Source of the DNA: UBA1930 sp943371535
Lineage (GTDB): Bacteria; Bacteroidota; Bacteroidia; Chitinophagales; Chitinophagaceae
Direction: 5' to 3'
Length of the DNA: 64,000 bases
Assembly (NCBI GenBank): GCA_943371535.1
Contig: CALRVE020000011.1
Coordinates: 1-64,000, forward strand
Part shown: in pieces, positions 12,895 to 22,299 of the stretch
Position numbering within the stretch: the first letter of the stretch is position 1
How the letters are laid out: each line of letters starts with the position of its first letter
Notes under the pieces: model-generated
Seen by the model: only the letters and a program-made list of their open reading frames with translations
Told to the model about the DNA's origin: nothing
Databases searched by the model: none
Made by a program: the position numbers and the translations under genes

Positions 12895-15783
12895 ATGGCA
12901 AAGAGAAAAAATAGCGAAGTTAATATAGCTGAAACCAGCATCAATTCTATGAATGAATTTGGTACTATTGAAGTGTTTGGTGCAAGAGAACACAACTTAA
13001 AAAATCTCGACATTTCTATTCCTAAAAATAAATTGGTTGTTTTTACTGGTGTTAGTGGTAGTGGAAAAAGTTCATTGGCTTTTGATACCATTTACAATGA
13101 AGGGCAACGCAGGTACATGGAAAGTTTCAGTGCTTATGCTCGTCAATTTTTAGGCGATATGGAACGTCCAGATGTAGATAAAATAACAGGACTTTCTCCT
13201 GTAATTTCTATTGAGCAAAAAACCACCAACAAAAACCCAAGAAGTACTGTTGGAACGGTTACAGAAGTGTACGATTTTTTGCGTTTACTGTATGCTCGTA
13301 TTGGTGAAGCCTACAGCTACAATACTGGCAAAAAAATGGTGAAGTTTAGTGAAGAAGAAATTGTAGAAAATATTTATCAAAAATTTAAAGGAAAGAAAAT
13401 TTCATTATTAGCTCCGTTGGTGAGAGGACGAAAAGGACATTACAGAGAATTATTTGAAGAAATTAGAAAGAAAGGTTTTTTGAAAGTGAGGGTAGATGGT
13501 GAAGTAATGGACTTAACGCCCAAGTTACAAGTTGATAGATATAAAATTCATGATATTGAAGTGGTGATAGACAGGTTAGCAGTAACCGATGATATGAAAG
13601 TTCGTATCAGCCAAAGTGTACAACAAACTTTGAAAATGGGTAAAGATTTAATGTTCTTACTCATTAATGATAACAATACCCTTGTTCAATACAGCAAACA
13701 ACTCATGTGTATTGAAACTGGCATTAGCTACGAAGAACCAAGCCCCAATGCATTTTCATTCAATTCGCCTTATGGTGCTTGTTCTGTTTGTAAAGGCTTA
13801 GGCAATGTGTATGCAATTGATATGAGTACGGTACTTCCTGATACTGCTAAATCAGTAAATGAAGGTGGCATTGTTCCATTGGGAGAAGAAAGAGATGCTA
13901 GTGTTTTTCAACAAGTGAAAGCATTTAGTAAAAAGAATAAAATAAATTTAGATAAACCCTTAAACCAATTACCCAAAGAACAATTGGATTTATTGTTATA
14001 TGGTGATCAAAATATTTCCAGCAGCTTGGCATTGGATATGGATGATGAAAATATTCCCAATGAATATACAGGAAGTTATGAGGGCATTATTCCAATGCTG
14101 AAACGTTGGTTTACATCAACCCAAAGCAACGAAGGGTTAAAAACTTGGGTTGAAAAATTTATGGAATTATCTACTTGCACAAGTTGCAATGGAGCAAGAT
14201 TGAAGAAAGAAAGTTTATGGTTTAAAGTAGATGAAAAAAATATTAGTGAATTAGGTGAATTGAATTTAGATAAACTAATGCTATGGTTTGCCAATCTTGA
14301 AAAAAGATTGAGTAATAAACAAAATGCCATTGCAAAAGATGTTTTGAAAGAAATTAGAGAACGTGTACAGTTTTTGTTAGATGTTGGTTTAACGTATTTA
14401 TCACTCAACCGCCCAAGTAAAACCTTGAGTGGCGGCGAAAGTCAGCGTATTCGTTTAGCAACTCAAATTGGTAGTCAGTTACAAGGCATTACTTATATTT
14501 TAGATGAACCAAGTATTGGCTTGCACCAAAGGGATAATCATCGGTTAATTGAAGCACTCAAAAATTTACGTGATATTGGTAATAGTGTGTTGGTGGTGGA
14601 GCATGATAAAGACATTATGTTGGCAAGTGATTATTTGGTTGATATTGGCCCCAAAGCTGGAAAGCATGGTGGGCAAATTGTTGCACAAGGTACACCACAA
14701 CAAGTGTTGGCTAGCAACAGCGATACTGCACAATATTTATCGGGTAAAAAAAGTATTGCAGTCCCTACAGAACGACGTAAAGGCAATGGCAGGTTTATTG
14801 AACTAAAAGGGGTACATGGCAATAACTTAAAAGATGTTTCAGTAAAGCTGCCATTGGGTAAATTAATAGTGGTAAGTGGTGTAAGTGGTAGTGGAAAAAG
14901 CACTTTAATTAATGAAACTTTATATCCTTTGTTAAGCAAGCATTGTTACAACAGTAAAATGCCTGTACAAGAATACAAGAGCATTAAAGGATTAGAACAT
15001 ATTGATAAAGTAATTGAGATAGATCAAAGCCCCATTGGCAGAACCCCAAGAAGCAATCCTGCAACTTATTGTGGATTTTTTACAGACATTAGAACTTTAT
15101 TTGCTAGCGTTCCCGAAGCAAAAATTCGTGGGTATAATGCTGGTCGGTTTTCTTTCAATGTAAAAACTGGCAGATGTGAAGTGTGTGAAGGTGGTGGCAT
15201 GAAAGTAATTGAAATGAACTTCTTACCCGATGTATATGTGCATTGTGAAAAATGCAATGGCAAACGTTATAATAGAGAAACTTTAGAAATTCGTTACAAG
15301 GGAAAATCCATCAGCGATGTGTTGGACATGACAGTTGATGAAGCCTGCGAATTTTTTAATGCTGTGCCTTGGATGTACAGAAAAATTAAAGTGTTACAAG
15401 ATGTTGGATTGGGCTATATCACATTAGGTCAATCTGCTGTAACCCTTAGTGGTGGCGAAGCTCAACGTGTAAAACTAAGTACCGAATTAGGCAAAAAAGA
15501 TACGGGTAAAACATTTTATATTTTAGATGAACCTACCACAGGCTTGCACTTTCAAGACATCAAATTATTAGTAGATGTGGTAAATAAATTGGTAGATAGA
15601 GGCAATAGTGTTTTAATTATTGAACATAACTTAGATGTAATTAAAATGGCCGATCACATCATTGATTTAGGTCCTGAAGGGGGTGATGGTGGCGGACAAA
15701 TTTTATTTGAAGGAACACCAGAAGAAATGATTAAAATTAAAAATAGTCATACAGCCAAGTTTTTAAAAATGGAAATGGAATAA
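12895..15783 (+). CDS. uvrA: Excinuclease ABC subunit UvrA
   Basis: DNA-damage recognition ATPase of nucleotide excision repair, 962 residues from ATG 12895 (an in-frame ATG at 12859 would add 12 non-family residues). Two ABC modules are complete: Walker A GVSGSGKSSLAFDT near the N-terminus and GVSGSGKSTLINET in the second half, signature loops SGGESQRIRLA and SGGEAQRVKLS, and two ILDEPS/ILDEPT Walker B sites. Zinc modules include CSVCKGLG, CTSCNGARL and the C-terminal CEVCEGGG...CEKCNGKRY finger. The family's IGRTPRSNPATYCG and NPRSTVGTVTEVYDFLRLLYARIG are present. No uvrB is nearby. Confidence 0.97.
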   Translation: MAKRKNSEVNIAETSINSMNEFGTIEVFGAREHNLKNLDISIPKNKLVVFTGVSGSGKSSLAFDTIYNEGQRRYMESFSAYARQFLGDMERPDVDKITGLSPVISIEQKTTNKNPRSTVGTVTEVYDFLRLLYARIGEAYSYNTGKKMVKFSEEEIVENIYQKFKGKKISLLAPLVRGRKGHYRELFEEIRKKGFLKVRVDGEVMDLTPKLQVDRYKIHDIEVVIDRLAVTDDMKVRISQSVQQTLKMGKDLMFLLINDNNTLVQYSKQLMCIETGISYEEPSPNAFSFNSPYGACSVCKGLGNVYAIDMSTVLPDTAKSVNEGGIVPLGEERDASVFQQVKAFSKKNKINLDKPLNQLPKEQLDLLLYGDQNISSSLALDMDDENIPNEYTGSYEGIIPMLKRWFTSTQSNEGLKTWVEKFMELSTCTSCNGARLKKESLWFKVDEKNISELGELNLDKLMLWFANLEKRLSNKQNAIAKDVLKEIRERVQFLLDVGLTYLSLNRPSKTLSGGESQRIRLATQIGSQLQGITYILDEPSIGLHQRDNHRLIEALKNLRDIGNSVLVVEHDKDIMLASDYLVDIGPKAGKHGGQIVAQGTPQQVLASNSDTAQYLSGKKSIAVPTERRKGNGRFIELKGVHGNNLKDVSVKLPLGKLIVVSGVSGSGKSTLINETLYPLLSKHCYNSKMPVQEYKSIKGLEHIDKVIEIDQSPIGRTPRSNPATYCGFFTDIRTLFASVPEAKIRGYNAGRFSFNVKTGRCEVCEGGGMKVIEMNFLPDVYVHCEKCNGKRYNRETLEIRYKGKSISDVLDMTVDEACEFFNAVPWMYRKIKVLQDVGLGYITLGQSAVTLSGGEAQRVKLSTELGKKDTGKTFYILDEPTTGLHFQDIKLLVDVVNKLVDRGNSVLIIEHNLDVIKMADHIIDLGPEGGDGGGQILFEGTPEEMIKIKNSHTAKFLKMEME

Positions 15784-15831
15784 AATATTTTCCAAATCAT
15801 TAAACCTTTCAATCATACATAAGTCTACGGG

Positions 15832-15860
15832 GTTAATTAAAGAAAAATTCTTTAATTAAC
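15832..15860. repeat. Perfect 13-bp inverted repeat, 3-base loop
   Basis: GTTAATTAAAGAA and TTCTTTAATTAAC flank AAA. It lies 50 bases after uvrA and about 80 before the peroxidase gene. There is no T-tract, so it is not a typical intrinsic terminator. It could slow transcription after uvrA or act as an operator for the peroxidase gene. Confidence 0.55.
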
Positions 15861-15942
15861 GATATAACTACTTTCAATACATATTTTTATTAACTAAAAA
15901 ATAGAATCGATATTTATTGTTCCCTTTACCCTAACACTTTAT

Positions 15943-17130
15943 ATGAAAAAAACGATTGGCTTATGCATGCTACTTTTTGTAATGGCAATTTCACTTGTAC
16001 AATGTACCAAAAGTACTTCAGATGTAGCTGATACTTATCCTGCTATTGAAGCTACATTTGGATCAAACATTAATCCTGCAAGTTTTGCCAATTATGCTGG
16101 TCAAGCTAAGCCTGCGTACATTACAAAAGATAATGCTGTTGGATTTGTATTAAACAACGCAAAAGCTACTTTAGGCAGAGTATTGTTTTATGATAAAAGC
16201 CTAAGTATTGATAATACCATTTCTTGTGGAAGTTGTCACAAACAAACATTTGCATTTAGCGATACAGCATTAGCAAGTAAAGGAGTGCAAGGAGGTTTAA
16301 CTGCACGCCATTCTATGCGATTAGTAAATGTTCGTTTTGGAAGAGAAGCAAAGTTTTTTTGGGACGAACGTGCTGCAACATTAGAACAACAAACCACTAT
16401 GCCTATACAAGACCATGCTGAAATGGGTTTTAGTGGACAAAATGGTAGAGGCAATTTAAATACTTTACTTACCAAGTTGCAAGGCATTAACTATTACAAT
16501 GAATTGTTTAAATTGGTATATGGCGATATTAATGTTACAGAAGTGAGATTGCAAGAAAGCTTGTCTCACTTTATAAGAAGTATACAATCTTTTGATAGTA
16601 AGTTTGATGTTGGTCGTGCACAAGTGCCCAATAACGCTGCGAATTTTCCCAATTTCACTGCACAAGAAAATACAGGTAAAACCTTATTTTTAGCAGCACC
16701 TGTTTTTGATGCGAATGGAGTAAGAACTACTGGCGGTGCAGGTTGTAATGGTTGCCACAATGCACCAGAGTTTGATATAGATCCAAATACTCGTAATAAT
16801 GGTATTATAGGAAGATTAAATGCTACTGGATTTGATTTAGGCATTACACGTTCTCCAACATTGAGAGATCTAGTAAATAACAACGGAGAGTTGAATGGCC
16901 CATTAATGCATACAGGTGTAATTACATCTTTACAAGCAGCAGTTGGCCATTACAATACCATTAATGCAAATCCTGCTAATAACAATTTAGATCCCCGTTT
17001 ACGCCCAGGCGGCAATGGGCAACAACTTAATTTAAACGCTACCGAAATGGCTGCACTAACATCATTTTTAAGAACATTAAGTGGTGTAAGTATGTATACA
17101 GATACAAAGTGGAGTAATCCTTTTAAATAA
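15943..17130 (+). CDS. Di-haem cytochrome c peroxidase (lipoprotein)
   Basis: 395 residues with a lipoprotein signal ending LVQC (C21), so the protein is probably membrane-anchored in the periplasm or outer membrane. Two haem c sites are visible, CGSCH (95-99) and CNGCH (268-272). The architecture is that of the bacterial cytochrome c peroxidase/MauG family: LGRVLFYDKSLS before the first haem, FWDERAATLEQQTTMPIQDHAEMGF in the middle, and LMHTGVITSLQAAVGHYN late. Peroxide reduction by electrons from cytochrome c is the family role; MauG-like protein oxidation cannot be excluded. It appears monocistronic and ends in a strong terminator. Confidence 0.92.
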   Translation: MKKTIGLCMLLFVMAISLVQCTKSTSDVADTYPAIEATFGSNINPASFANYAGQAKPAYITKDNAVGFVLNNAKATLGRVLFYDKSLSIDNTISCGSCHKQTFAFSDTALASKGVQGGLTARHSMRLVNVRFGREAKFFWDERAATLEQQTTMPIQDHAEMGFSGQNGRGNLNTLLTKLQGINYYNELFKLVYGDINVTEVRLQESLSHFIRSIQSFDSKFDVGRAQVPNNAANFPNFTAQENTGKTLFLAAPVFDANGVRTTGGAGCNGCHNAPEFDIDPNTRNNGIIGRLNATGFDLGITRSPTLRDLVNNNGELNGPLMHTGVITSLQAAVGHYNTINANPANNNLDPRLRPGGNGQQLNLNATEMAALTSFLRTLSGVSMYTDTKWSNPFK

Positions 17131-17153
17131 TTCTTTTAATTTCTAAATTGCTT

Positions 17154-17188
17154 AAAGCGTTTTGTTATAAAAAGCAAAACGCTTTTTT
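17154..17188 (+). terminator. Rho-independent terminator after the peroxidase gene
   Basis: AAAGCGTTTTG (17154-17164) pairs with CAAAACGCTTT (17175-17185) around a 10-base loop and is followed by a T-run. Confidence 0.85.
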
Positions 17189-17292
17189 GTTGCAGTATTT
17201 ATTGTGAAGTTTTTATGAAAAGATTCAGTGGTACTGTTATATTAGTTGTTACATTTAACATTCTTAATTTATATACCAATTAAACTAGTAAT

Positions 17293-18849
17293 ATGTCTTT
17301 AGCAAAAATTATTTGGGTAGATGATGAAATGGAAAGTTTACAAAGCCAAAAAATGTTCTTAGAAAATAAAGGGTACGAGGTTACTACTTTTAGTAATGGT
17401 TTTGATGCATTAGAATATGCCAAAGAAAATATTATTGATGTTGTTTTATTAGATGAAAGTATGCCTGGCATTAGTGGTTTAGAAACTTTGGCAAAAATGA
17501 AAGAAATTAATCAGCAATTACCTATTGTAATGATTACCAAAAATGAAACTGAAAGTTTAATGGATGAAGCAATTGGTAGCCAAATTGCCGATTATTTATT
17601 GAAGCCTGTAAACCCTAATCAGGTTTGGTTGAGCTTAAAAAAAATTATTGATAATAAAAGATTGGTGGCCGAAAAAACAACTACTTCTTATCAGCAACAT
17701 TTTAGAGATTTATTCATGGCTTTGAATGATAATCCTGATTATAATCAATGGATGGATATTTATAAAAAATTGGTTTACTGGGAATTAGAAATGGAAAAAA
17801 GTGATAGTCCCGAAATGAGAGAAGTTTTTGCATCGCAAAAAGCCGAAGCCAATACTGAGTTCTTCAAATTTGTAAGCAAGAATTATGCAAAATGGATGAA
17901 TCCAAAAACGGCAGAAGCTCCAATAATGAGCCATAATTTATTTCAATTTAAAGTATTGCCGCATGTAGAAAAAGGTACGCCAACTTTTTTCATTTTAATT
18001 GATAATTTACGTTACGATCAATGGAAAACCATACAACCCATTTTTGCAGAAAGTTTCAGAATTTTAGAAGAAGAAACCTTTTATTCTATTTTACCAACAG
18101 CTACACAATACAGTAGAAATGCCATTTTTAGTGGATTATTACCTATAGACATAGAAAAACAATTTCCAATAGAGTGGAAAAACGATGATGAAGAAGGTGG
18201 GAAAAATTTATTTGAAGAACAATTTTTTAGAGCTCAATTGAAACGCTTGAAAAAAGATGATTTAAGATGTAGTTATACAAAAATTACTCACCACAATGAT
18301 GGACAACATTTATTAAATAATATTCATAACTTATTGAACAACGATTTAAATATTATTGTGTACAATTTTGTAGATATGCTTAGCCATGCAAGAACCGAAA
18401 TGGAAGTTTTAAAAGAATTAGCTGGAGATGAAAGCAGTTATAGAAGTGTTACCAAAAGTTGGTTTGAGCATAGTGCTTTGCATCAGGCATTAAAAAGAAT
18501 TGCCGATAAAAAAATTAATTTAATTGTAGCTACCGATCATGGAACGGTTCGTGTTAAAACACCCTATAAAGTAATTGGCGATAAGCAAACTACTACCAAT
18601 TTACGCTATAAGCATGGTAGAAACTTGCATTTTGAGCAAAAAGAAGTTTTAGCTTTTAAAGATCCGAGAGAAGCAGGTTTGCCAGTGCCAAACGTAAATT
18701 CTGCGTTCATCTTTGCTAAAGAAGATGGTTTTTTATGTTATCCAAATAATTACAATCATTATGTGAATTACTATAAAAACACTTTTCAGCATGGAGGTGT
18801 TAGTTTAGAAGAAATGATTGTACCAATTGTAAAAATGGTAAGTAAATAA
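17293..18849 (+). CDS. porX: T9SS response regulator PorX (REC-PglZ)
   Basis: 518 residues. An N-terminal receiver domain (about 4-125) has the acidic pair D10-D11, the phospho-acceptor D54 (VVLLDESMPG) and K-P near 103 (YLLKPVNPNQ). The C-terminal half is an alkaline-phosphatase-superfamily PglZ domain with FFILIDNLRYDQWK, SILPTATQYSRNAIFSGLLP and LIVATDHGTVRV. This fusion defines PorX, which with the sensor PorY controls expression or function of the type IX secretion system. The PglZ metal-site residues look intact. The DCC-family gene starts 2 bases after the stop, so the two form an operon. No porY is in the window. Confidence 0.94.
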   Translation: MSLAKIIWVDDEMESLQSQKMFLENKGYEVTTFSNGFDALEYAKENIIDVVLLDESMPGISGLETLAKMKEINQQLPIVMITKNETESLMDEAIGSQIADYLLKPVNPNQVWLSLKKIIDNKRLVAEKTTTSYQQHFRDLFMALNDNPDYNQWMDIYKKLVYWELEMEKSDSPEMREVFASQKAEANTEFFKFVSKNYAKWMNPKTAEAPIMSHNLFQFKVLPHVEKGTPTFFILIDNLRYDQWKTIQPIFAESFRILEEETFYSILPTATQYSRNAIFSGLLPIDIEKQFPIEWKNDDEEGGKNLFEEQFFRAQLKRLKKDDLRCSYTKITHHNDGQHLLNNIHNLLNNDLNIIVYNFVDMLSHARTEMEVLKELAGDESSYRSVTKSWFEHSALHQALKRIADKKINLIVATDHGTVRVKTPYKVIGDKQTTTNLRYKHGRNLHFEQKEVLAFKDPREAGLPVPNVNSAFIFAKEDGFLCYPNNYNHYVNYYKNTFQHGGVSLEEMIVPIVKMVSK

Positions 18850-18850
18850 A

Positions 18851-19270
18851 ATGGAAGAAGAAATATTCAATGTTCATAATCACCCAATTATTTTGTTCGA
18901 TGGGGTTTGTAACTATTGCAATAGCATGGTAAATTTTGCCATAAAATGGAATTCAAAAAGAAATTTACGCTTTGCACCCTTGCAAAGTATTACAGGTAAA
19001 GCATTATTAGCAAAATATCATATACCCGAAGTGGTAGATTCTTTGGTTTTTATTGAAAATAATCGAGCATATATTTATTCAAGCGGAGCTCTAAAAATTG
19101 CTACACATTTGGATTTTCCCGTGAAGGTTTTATATGTGTTAAACATTGTACCTCAATTTGTTAGAGACCCAATTTATAAGTGGGTTGCAACTAACAGATA
19201 CAAATGGTTTGGCAAGAAAGAGCATTGTATGATACCCTCCAAAGAGGTAAAAGAATTATTTCTAAAATAA
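18851..19270 (+). CDS. DCC-family thiol-disulfide oxidoreductase (DUF393)
   Basis: 139 residues. HPIILFDGVCNYCNSMVNF contains the family D-x-x-C-x-x-C motif, followed by RFAPLQSITGKALLAKY and a central ALKIATHL; VPQFVRDPIYKWVATNRYKWFGKKEHC is the usual C-terminal block. Members are thioredoxin-like and predicted to have redox activity, but the substrate is not known. The gene begins 2 bases after porX, and the pairing may only reflect co-transcription. Confidence 0.9.
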   Translation: MEEEIFNVHNHPIILFDGVCNYCNSMVNFAIKWNSKRNLRFAPLQSITGKALLAKYHIPEVVDSLVFIENNRAYIYSSGALKIATHLDFPVKVLYVLNIVPQFVRDPIYKWVATNRYKWFGKKEHCMIPSKEVKELFLK

Positions 19271-19395
19271 ATCCCAACTTAACGCAACCTTAACTATAAA
19301 TAATTAGTCTACATTTATACCCGAAATCAACTATTCCAGAAAAATCTCCAATTTATCCGTGAAAAACGCTTTTACCTTATAAAAACAAGCGTTTT

Positions 19396-21810
19396 ATGAA
19401 TTCAAATTCAACATTAAGAGCAGCCTTATCGGCTTTTTTTCTTTTTTTCTTTGCTAGCATTTATGCTCAATCTTTGAGTGGGGGTGTTGTTTATACTGCA
19501 TCTACCTGTTCACCAAGAGGAGTTCCTGCCTCAACTATTCAAAATGTAACAAGTCCAAGTGGCGGTGTTGAACCTTACACTTATCAGTGGGAGGCCAAAA
19601 TTGAATATTCAAGTTGGACAAATGTAGTAGTAGTGGGCAATGGTTTAACCCTTGAGCCAGGTATTTTGTCATTTGGGCCAACATCTTACAGGAGAAAAAC
19701 AACTGATGCCAATGGTGCAGTAAGTTATTCAAACATCATCACTTATTATTTTTCAGATGAATTTTCTGCTGGAAACATTTATTTCAACAGTATAGTTCCT
19801 ATTCTAGTAAATGAAGTGCCGCCATTAATTGGTTCTGCAGTAGCTGGTCCAGGTACTGGTGATTACATCTATTCTTGGGAGGTTAGTACATCACCTACAG
19901 GTCCTTGGACGGTAATTGCAGGAGAGTCTGGGTTAACATATCAACCTCTAACTTCAGCAGTTGCTGGAACTTGGTATTATAGAAAAAAAGCAATTGATCA
20001 AGGTTGTTCTATGCAAGCATATTCTAAGGTATTGGCTTTAACTTTCTTAGATAATATGCCATTAGATCCAGGTTCTTATACTTACCGTTTGCCATGCGTT
20101 TTTCCTGGAAGTACTCCTAGTAGATTACAAGCTCGTACTGCAAGAGGTGGAACTCCTCCATATCAATATCAGTGGGAAAAGAAATTGGTTACGGAAACTT
20201 CTTGGACAGCAATATCTGGTGAAGTTGGCGTTAATCATCAACCAACTGCAATAACTGCATCCACTCAATACAGACGTAAAGTTGTTGATGCTGCTGGAAC
20301 AATTGGTTATACCAATGACGATATTATCTTGTATGCCAATAATACTGCTAATCCTGGTTCAATTTCTACCAATGGTACACAAATTGCACCAAATGCACCT
20401 TTAGCAGCTGCTATCAATATTATGTCTGCATCTAACTTTAACAATGGTTTTTATCATTGGCAACAAAGTACAGATGGTGGAAGTAATTGGTCTGATGTTC
20501 CATCAAATAATGGATACTCTTCTTATTTCCCTGAAGTAGCAATTTCTGTTACTACATGCTTTAGAAGAGCAATTAGAGAAAATTGTGAAAGTTCTTTTAA
20601 AGATACTTACACCAATACCATTTGTGTAGATCCTGCATTGCCTTTAACAGATGGTACAGTAACTTTTAACGCTAATAGCAATGGTTGTGTTACTGTTGGT
20701 TCAGCACCTGGAACTATAAATGGTACAGCCCCAACTGGTGGTTTAACTCCATACACATACAAATGGGAAACATTTGATGGTATTAATTGGAACACCATTA
20801 ATGGTGCAACTGGTTTAAGTTATACACCTGGTGTTTTATACCAAGATGCTAAGTTTAGAAGAGTTGTAAGAGATGCGAATGGTACACAATTAATTAGTAA
20901 TGAGATTTTAATTGGTATACAAACTGGAACACCTTTAAAGGGTGGATTAATTGATGGTCCAATTGTAACTTGTACTAATACAGCTCCTGGCATTATTAAT
21001 AATATTATTGATGCATGTGGTGGTGGTGGTGCATTCACTTACACTTGGGAGGCAAATACTGGTAGTGGTTGGAATGTAATTGGTGGAGCTAATCAACCAA
21101 CACACAATGCAACTAACATTTCAGCTACCACAAAATACAGAAGAAAAGTAGGTGATGGTTGTGGAAATGCAGTATACAGTAATGAAGTTGAAGTATTTGT
21201 TTACCCTGCAATTGAAGCTGGAACTATTACACCAAATAACCAAACAGTTTGTACCAATCAAGTTCCTGGTTATTTAGGATTAACTCAAAACTGTCATTAC
21301 ACCAATGGTAATGTAAGCTATCAATGGCAGCGTTCTTCTTCTGCCGCTGGTCCATGGACAAATATTACCAATGCTACACAACCTGTATATATGCCAACAG
21401 CGTCTAATACAAGTTCTTATTACAGACTAGTGGTTAGATCATCTGTTTGTAATGCAGAAGCAATTAGTAATGTTGCTGCTGTAATTGTAAATGCATGTGT
21501 TGGTAGAAACCAAGGTATTAACACCAATGATAATTCTTTTGGTTCTAACTTAAGTACAAAAGGTAATTTGAAGTTGTATCCTAATCCTGTTTCAAAAGGA
21601 CAAACAATTTTTGTTACTTTAAGTGGTGATGCTAGTGGTGCAAAAGCAATTATTAGAGGAACTGATGGAAGAACTTACCCTTGTACAGTAGAAGGTGCAA
21701 CTAGAGGTGCAATGCAAGTTAAAGTACCTGCAAACGTTGCAAGAGGTACTTACATTATTCAAATTTCTACAAGTAATAAACAGTGGATAGAAAGAATAGT
21801 AGTGTTTTAA
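19396..21810 (+). CDS. Secreted repeat protein with T9SS type A sorting domain
   Basis: 804 residues: signal peptide (about 1-24, ending IYAQ), seven Ig-like repeats of roughly 95 residues (starting near 27, 121, 218, 316, 416, 513 and 606), a short linker, and a C-terminal sorting domain (about 730-804; LKLYPNPVSKGQTIFVTL, then GTYIIQI and a basic/aromatic end). Each repeat has a GG-x-(P)YTYQWE strand, a W-x-x-I-x-G turn, YRRKVxDA and a YSN(E/I) edge, with pairs of cysteines in several. The C-terminus directs export and surface attachment by T9SS. Likely an adhesin or extracellular scaffold; the ligand is unknown. A strong terminator follows. Confidence 0.85.
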   Translation: MNSNSTLRAALSAFFLFFFASIYAQSLSGGVVYTASTCSPRGVPASTIQNVTSPSGGVEPYTYQWEAKIEYSSWTNVVVVGNGLTLEPGILSFGPTSYRRKTTDANGAVSYSNIITYYFSDEFSAGNIYFNSIVPILVNEVPPLIGSAVAGPGTGDYIYSWEVSTSPTGPWTVIAGESGLTYQPLTSAVAGTWYYRKKAIDQGCSMQAYSKVLALTFLDNMPLDPGSYTYRLPCVFPGSTPSRLQARTARGGTPPYQYQWEKKLVTETSWTAISGEVGVNHQPTAITASTQYRRKVVDAAGTIGYTNDDIILYANNTANPGSISTNGTQIAPNAPLAAAINIMSASNFNNGFYHWQQSTDGGSNWSDVPSNNGYSSYFPEVAISVTTCFRRAIRENCESSFKDTYTNTICVDPALPLTDGTVTFNANSNGCVTVGSAPGTINGTAPTGGLTPYTYKWETFDGINWNTINGATGLSYTPGVLYQDAKFRRVVRDANGTQLISNEILIGIQTGTPLKGGLIDGPIVTCTNTAPGIINNIIDACGGGGAFTYTWEANTGSGWNVIGGANQPTHNATNISATTKYRRKVGDGCGNAVYSNEVEVFVYPAIEAGTITPNNQTVCTNQVPGYLGLTQNCHYTNGNVSYQWQRSSSAAGPWTNITNATQPVYMPTASNTSSYYRLVVRSSVCNAEAISNVAAVIVNACVGRNQGINTNDNSFGSNLSTKGNLKLYPNPVSKGQTIFVTLSGDASGAKAIIRGTDGRTYPCTVEGATRGAMQVKVPANVARGTYIIQISTSNKQWIERIVVF

Positions 21811-21833
21811 ATTTCTATTAATAGAATAGTTTG

Positions 21834-21863
21834 AAAGCCCTGCAATTTGCAGGGCTTTTTTTT
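21834..21863 (+). terminator. Rho-independent terminator
   Basis: AAAGCCCTGC pairs with GCAGGGCTTT around a small AATTT loop, followed by eight or more T. It ends the repeat-protein transcript. Confidence 0.88.
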
Positions 21864-21952
21864 ATACATGTTGTGGATAAAACAAAAACCTTATGGCTTG
21901 TATATCAACTATTTTTGAAGAACTCAACAACTAATACTAGTTTGAGATTTGC

Positions 21953-22228
21953 ATGAAATACAATACAACTACCTTACATAAATTAGAAGCTATTTTAGGC
22001 GAAAGTGATTTTACCATTCGTTACGAACGTGGTACTTTTCAAAGCGGTTGGTGTTTACTAGAAGCTAAAAAAATTGTGGTCCTCAACAAGTTTTTACATA
22101 CCGAAGGAAGAATAAACACATTATTAGAACTAATTCCTCAATTAGATATTTCCTTTGATAAATTAACCTACGAAAGCCAAAAATTATACGAGCAAGTAGT
22201 TAATAAAGCAAGTGTTTTGTTTAATTAA
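21953..22228 (+). CDS. Conserved-type hypothetical protein, 91 residues
   Basis: A small soluble protein (MKYNTTTLHKLEAILGESDF...). The central YERGTFQSGWCLLEAKKIVVLNKFLHTEGRINTLLELI looks well structured, as a beta-hairpin then helix, and I recall similar proteins next to hydrolase genes in Bacteroidota. No signal, membrane segment or catalytic motif. It lies 71 bases upstream of the MBL-fold gene on the same strand. Function unknown. Confidence 0.78.
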   Translation: MKYNTTTLHKLEAILGESDFTIRYERGTFQSGWCLLEAKKIVVLNKFLHTEGRINTLLELIPQLDISFDKLTYESQKLYEQVVNKASVLFN

Positions 22229-22299
22229 ACTTTACATAATCGCTAGGTTAAAATTTTAGTAAGTAATTTTTACTTTGTTTTTTAATGTAGATTTGATTT

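Noticed and set aside
12763..12993. Minus-strand 76-codon frame between the frameshifted gene and uvrA
   Set aside because: It crosses the divergent promoter region and the uvrA start; no resemblance to a protein.
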